Shown here piece after piece: positions 42,110 through 46,851 of a stretch of DNA of 46,851 nt (its first letter is position 1; each line of letters starts with the position of its first letter). The translations under genes were made by a program, and so were the position numbers. The stretch is from Branchiostoma floridae (taxonomy: Eukaryota; Chordata; Leptocardii; Amphioxiformes; Branchiostomatidae), in the NCBI RefSeq assembly GCF_000003815.2, contig NC_049983.1, positions 13,054,179-13,101,029 on the forward strand, read 5' to 3'. The notes beneath the pieces are model-generated. The model was not told where the DNA came from, did not search any database, and was given only the letters and a program-made list of their open reading frames with translations.

Positions 42110-46851
<4,742 letters not shown>

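Overview
The window reads as eukaryotic, intron-rich genomic DNA from a basal chordate, most likely a lancelet (Branchiostoma). The inference rests on a chordate-like MAGI gene with very long introns, on transposable elements typical of marine deuterostomes (hAT-type MITEs, a minisatellite-bearing Helitron, a 5'-truncated LINE, a Harbinger-type Myb/SANT gene) and on high local polymorphism-style duplication. No species can be proven by eye. There is a 100-base N gap at 14763-14862.

Layout. Positions 1-1250 hold an exact-looking tandem duplication of a 455-bp, CpG-rich unit that carries several kappaB-like palindromes and, on the minus strand, a possible short first coding exon. Positions 1199-3163 (minus strand) can be assembled into a small ankyrin-like gene from three exons that share intron phase 1. 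Its intron holds a foldback repeat (2084-2379) and a hAT-like MITE with a perfect 5-bp target duplication (2604-2993). Further exon-like pieces lie on the minus strand at 3655-3839 and 4172-4322.

From about 5340 onward a CpG-rich promoter region leads into the plus-strand MAGI gene (MAGUK with inverted domain order, a junctional scaffold). Three constitutive exons are visible: 6026-6353 (N terminus and PDZ0), 36636-36752 and 46363-46482 (guanylate-kinase-like domain). All junctions are phase 1, intron 1 is about 30.3 kb and intron 2 about 9.6 kb. The gene continues beyond the right edge.

Intron 1 contains a complete nested five-exon gene on the same strand (9740-12908) encoding a 517-residue Myb/SANT-like protein with a coiled coil and a 20-residue repeat tail, probably derived from a Harbinger transposon. 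It is preceded by TIR-like sequence and by a tight cluster of regulatory motifs including a perfect palindromic RFX X-box. A Helitron, a 270-bp satellite running into the N gap, a LINE remnant and a second MITE follow. The rest of intron 1 and intron 2 is mostly AT-rich and featureless by eye. The main exceptions are two long, donor-terminated, phase-1 open exons (32658-32904 and 41617-42109), plus shorter ones, which look like alternative first exons of MAGI. The second would make a MAGI form that lacks PDZ0 and begins with a Ser/Arg- and Lys-rich tail.
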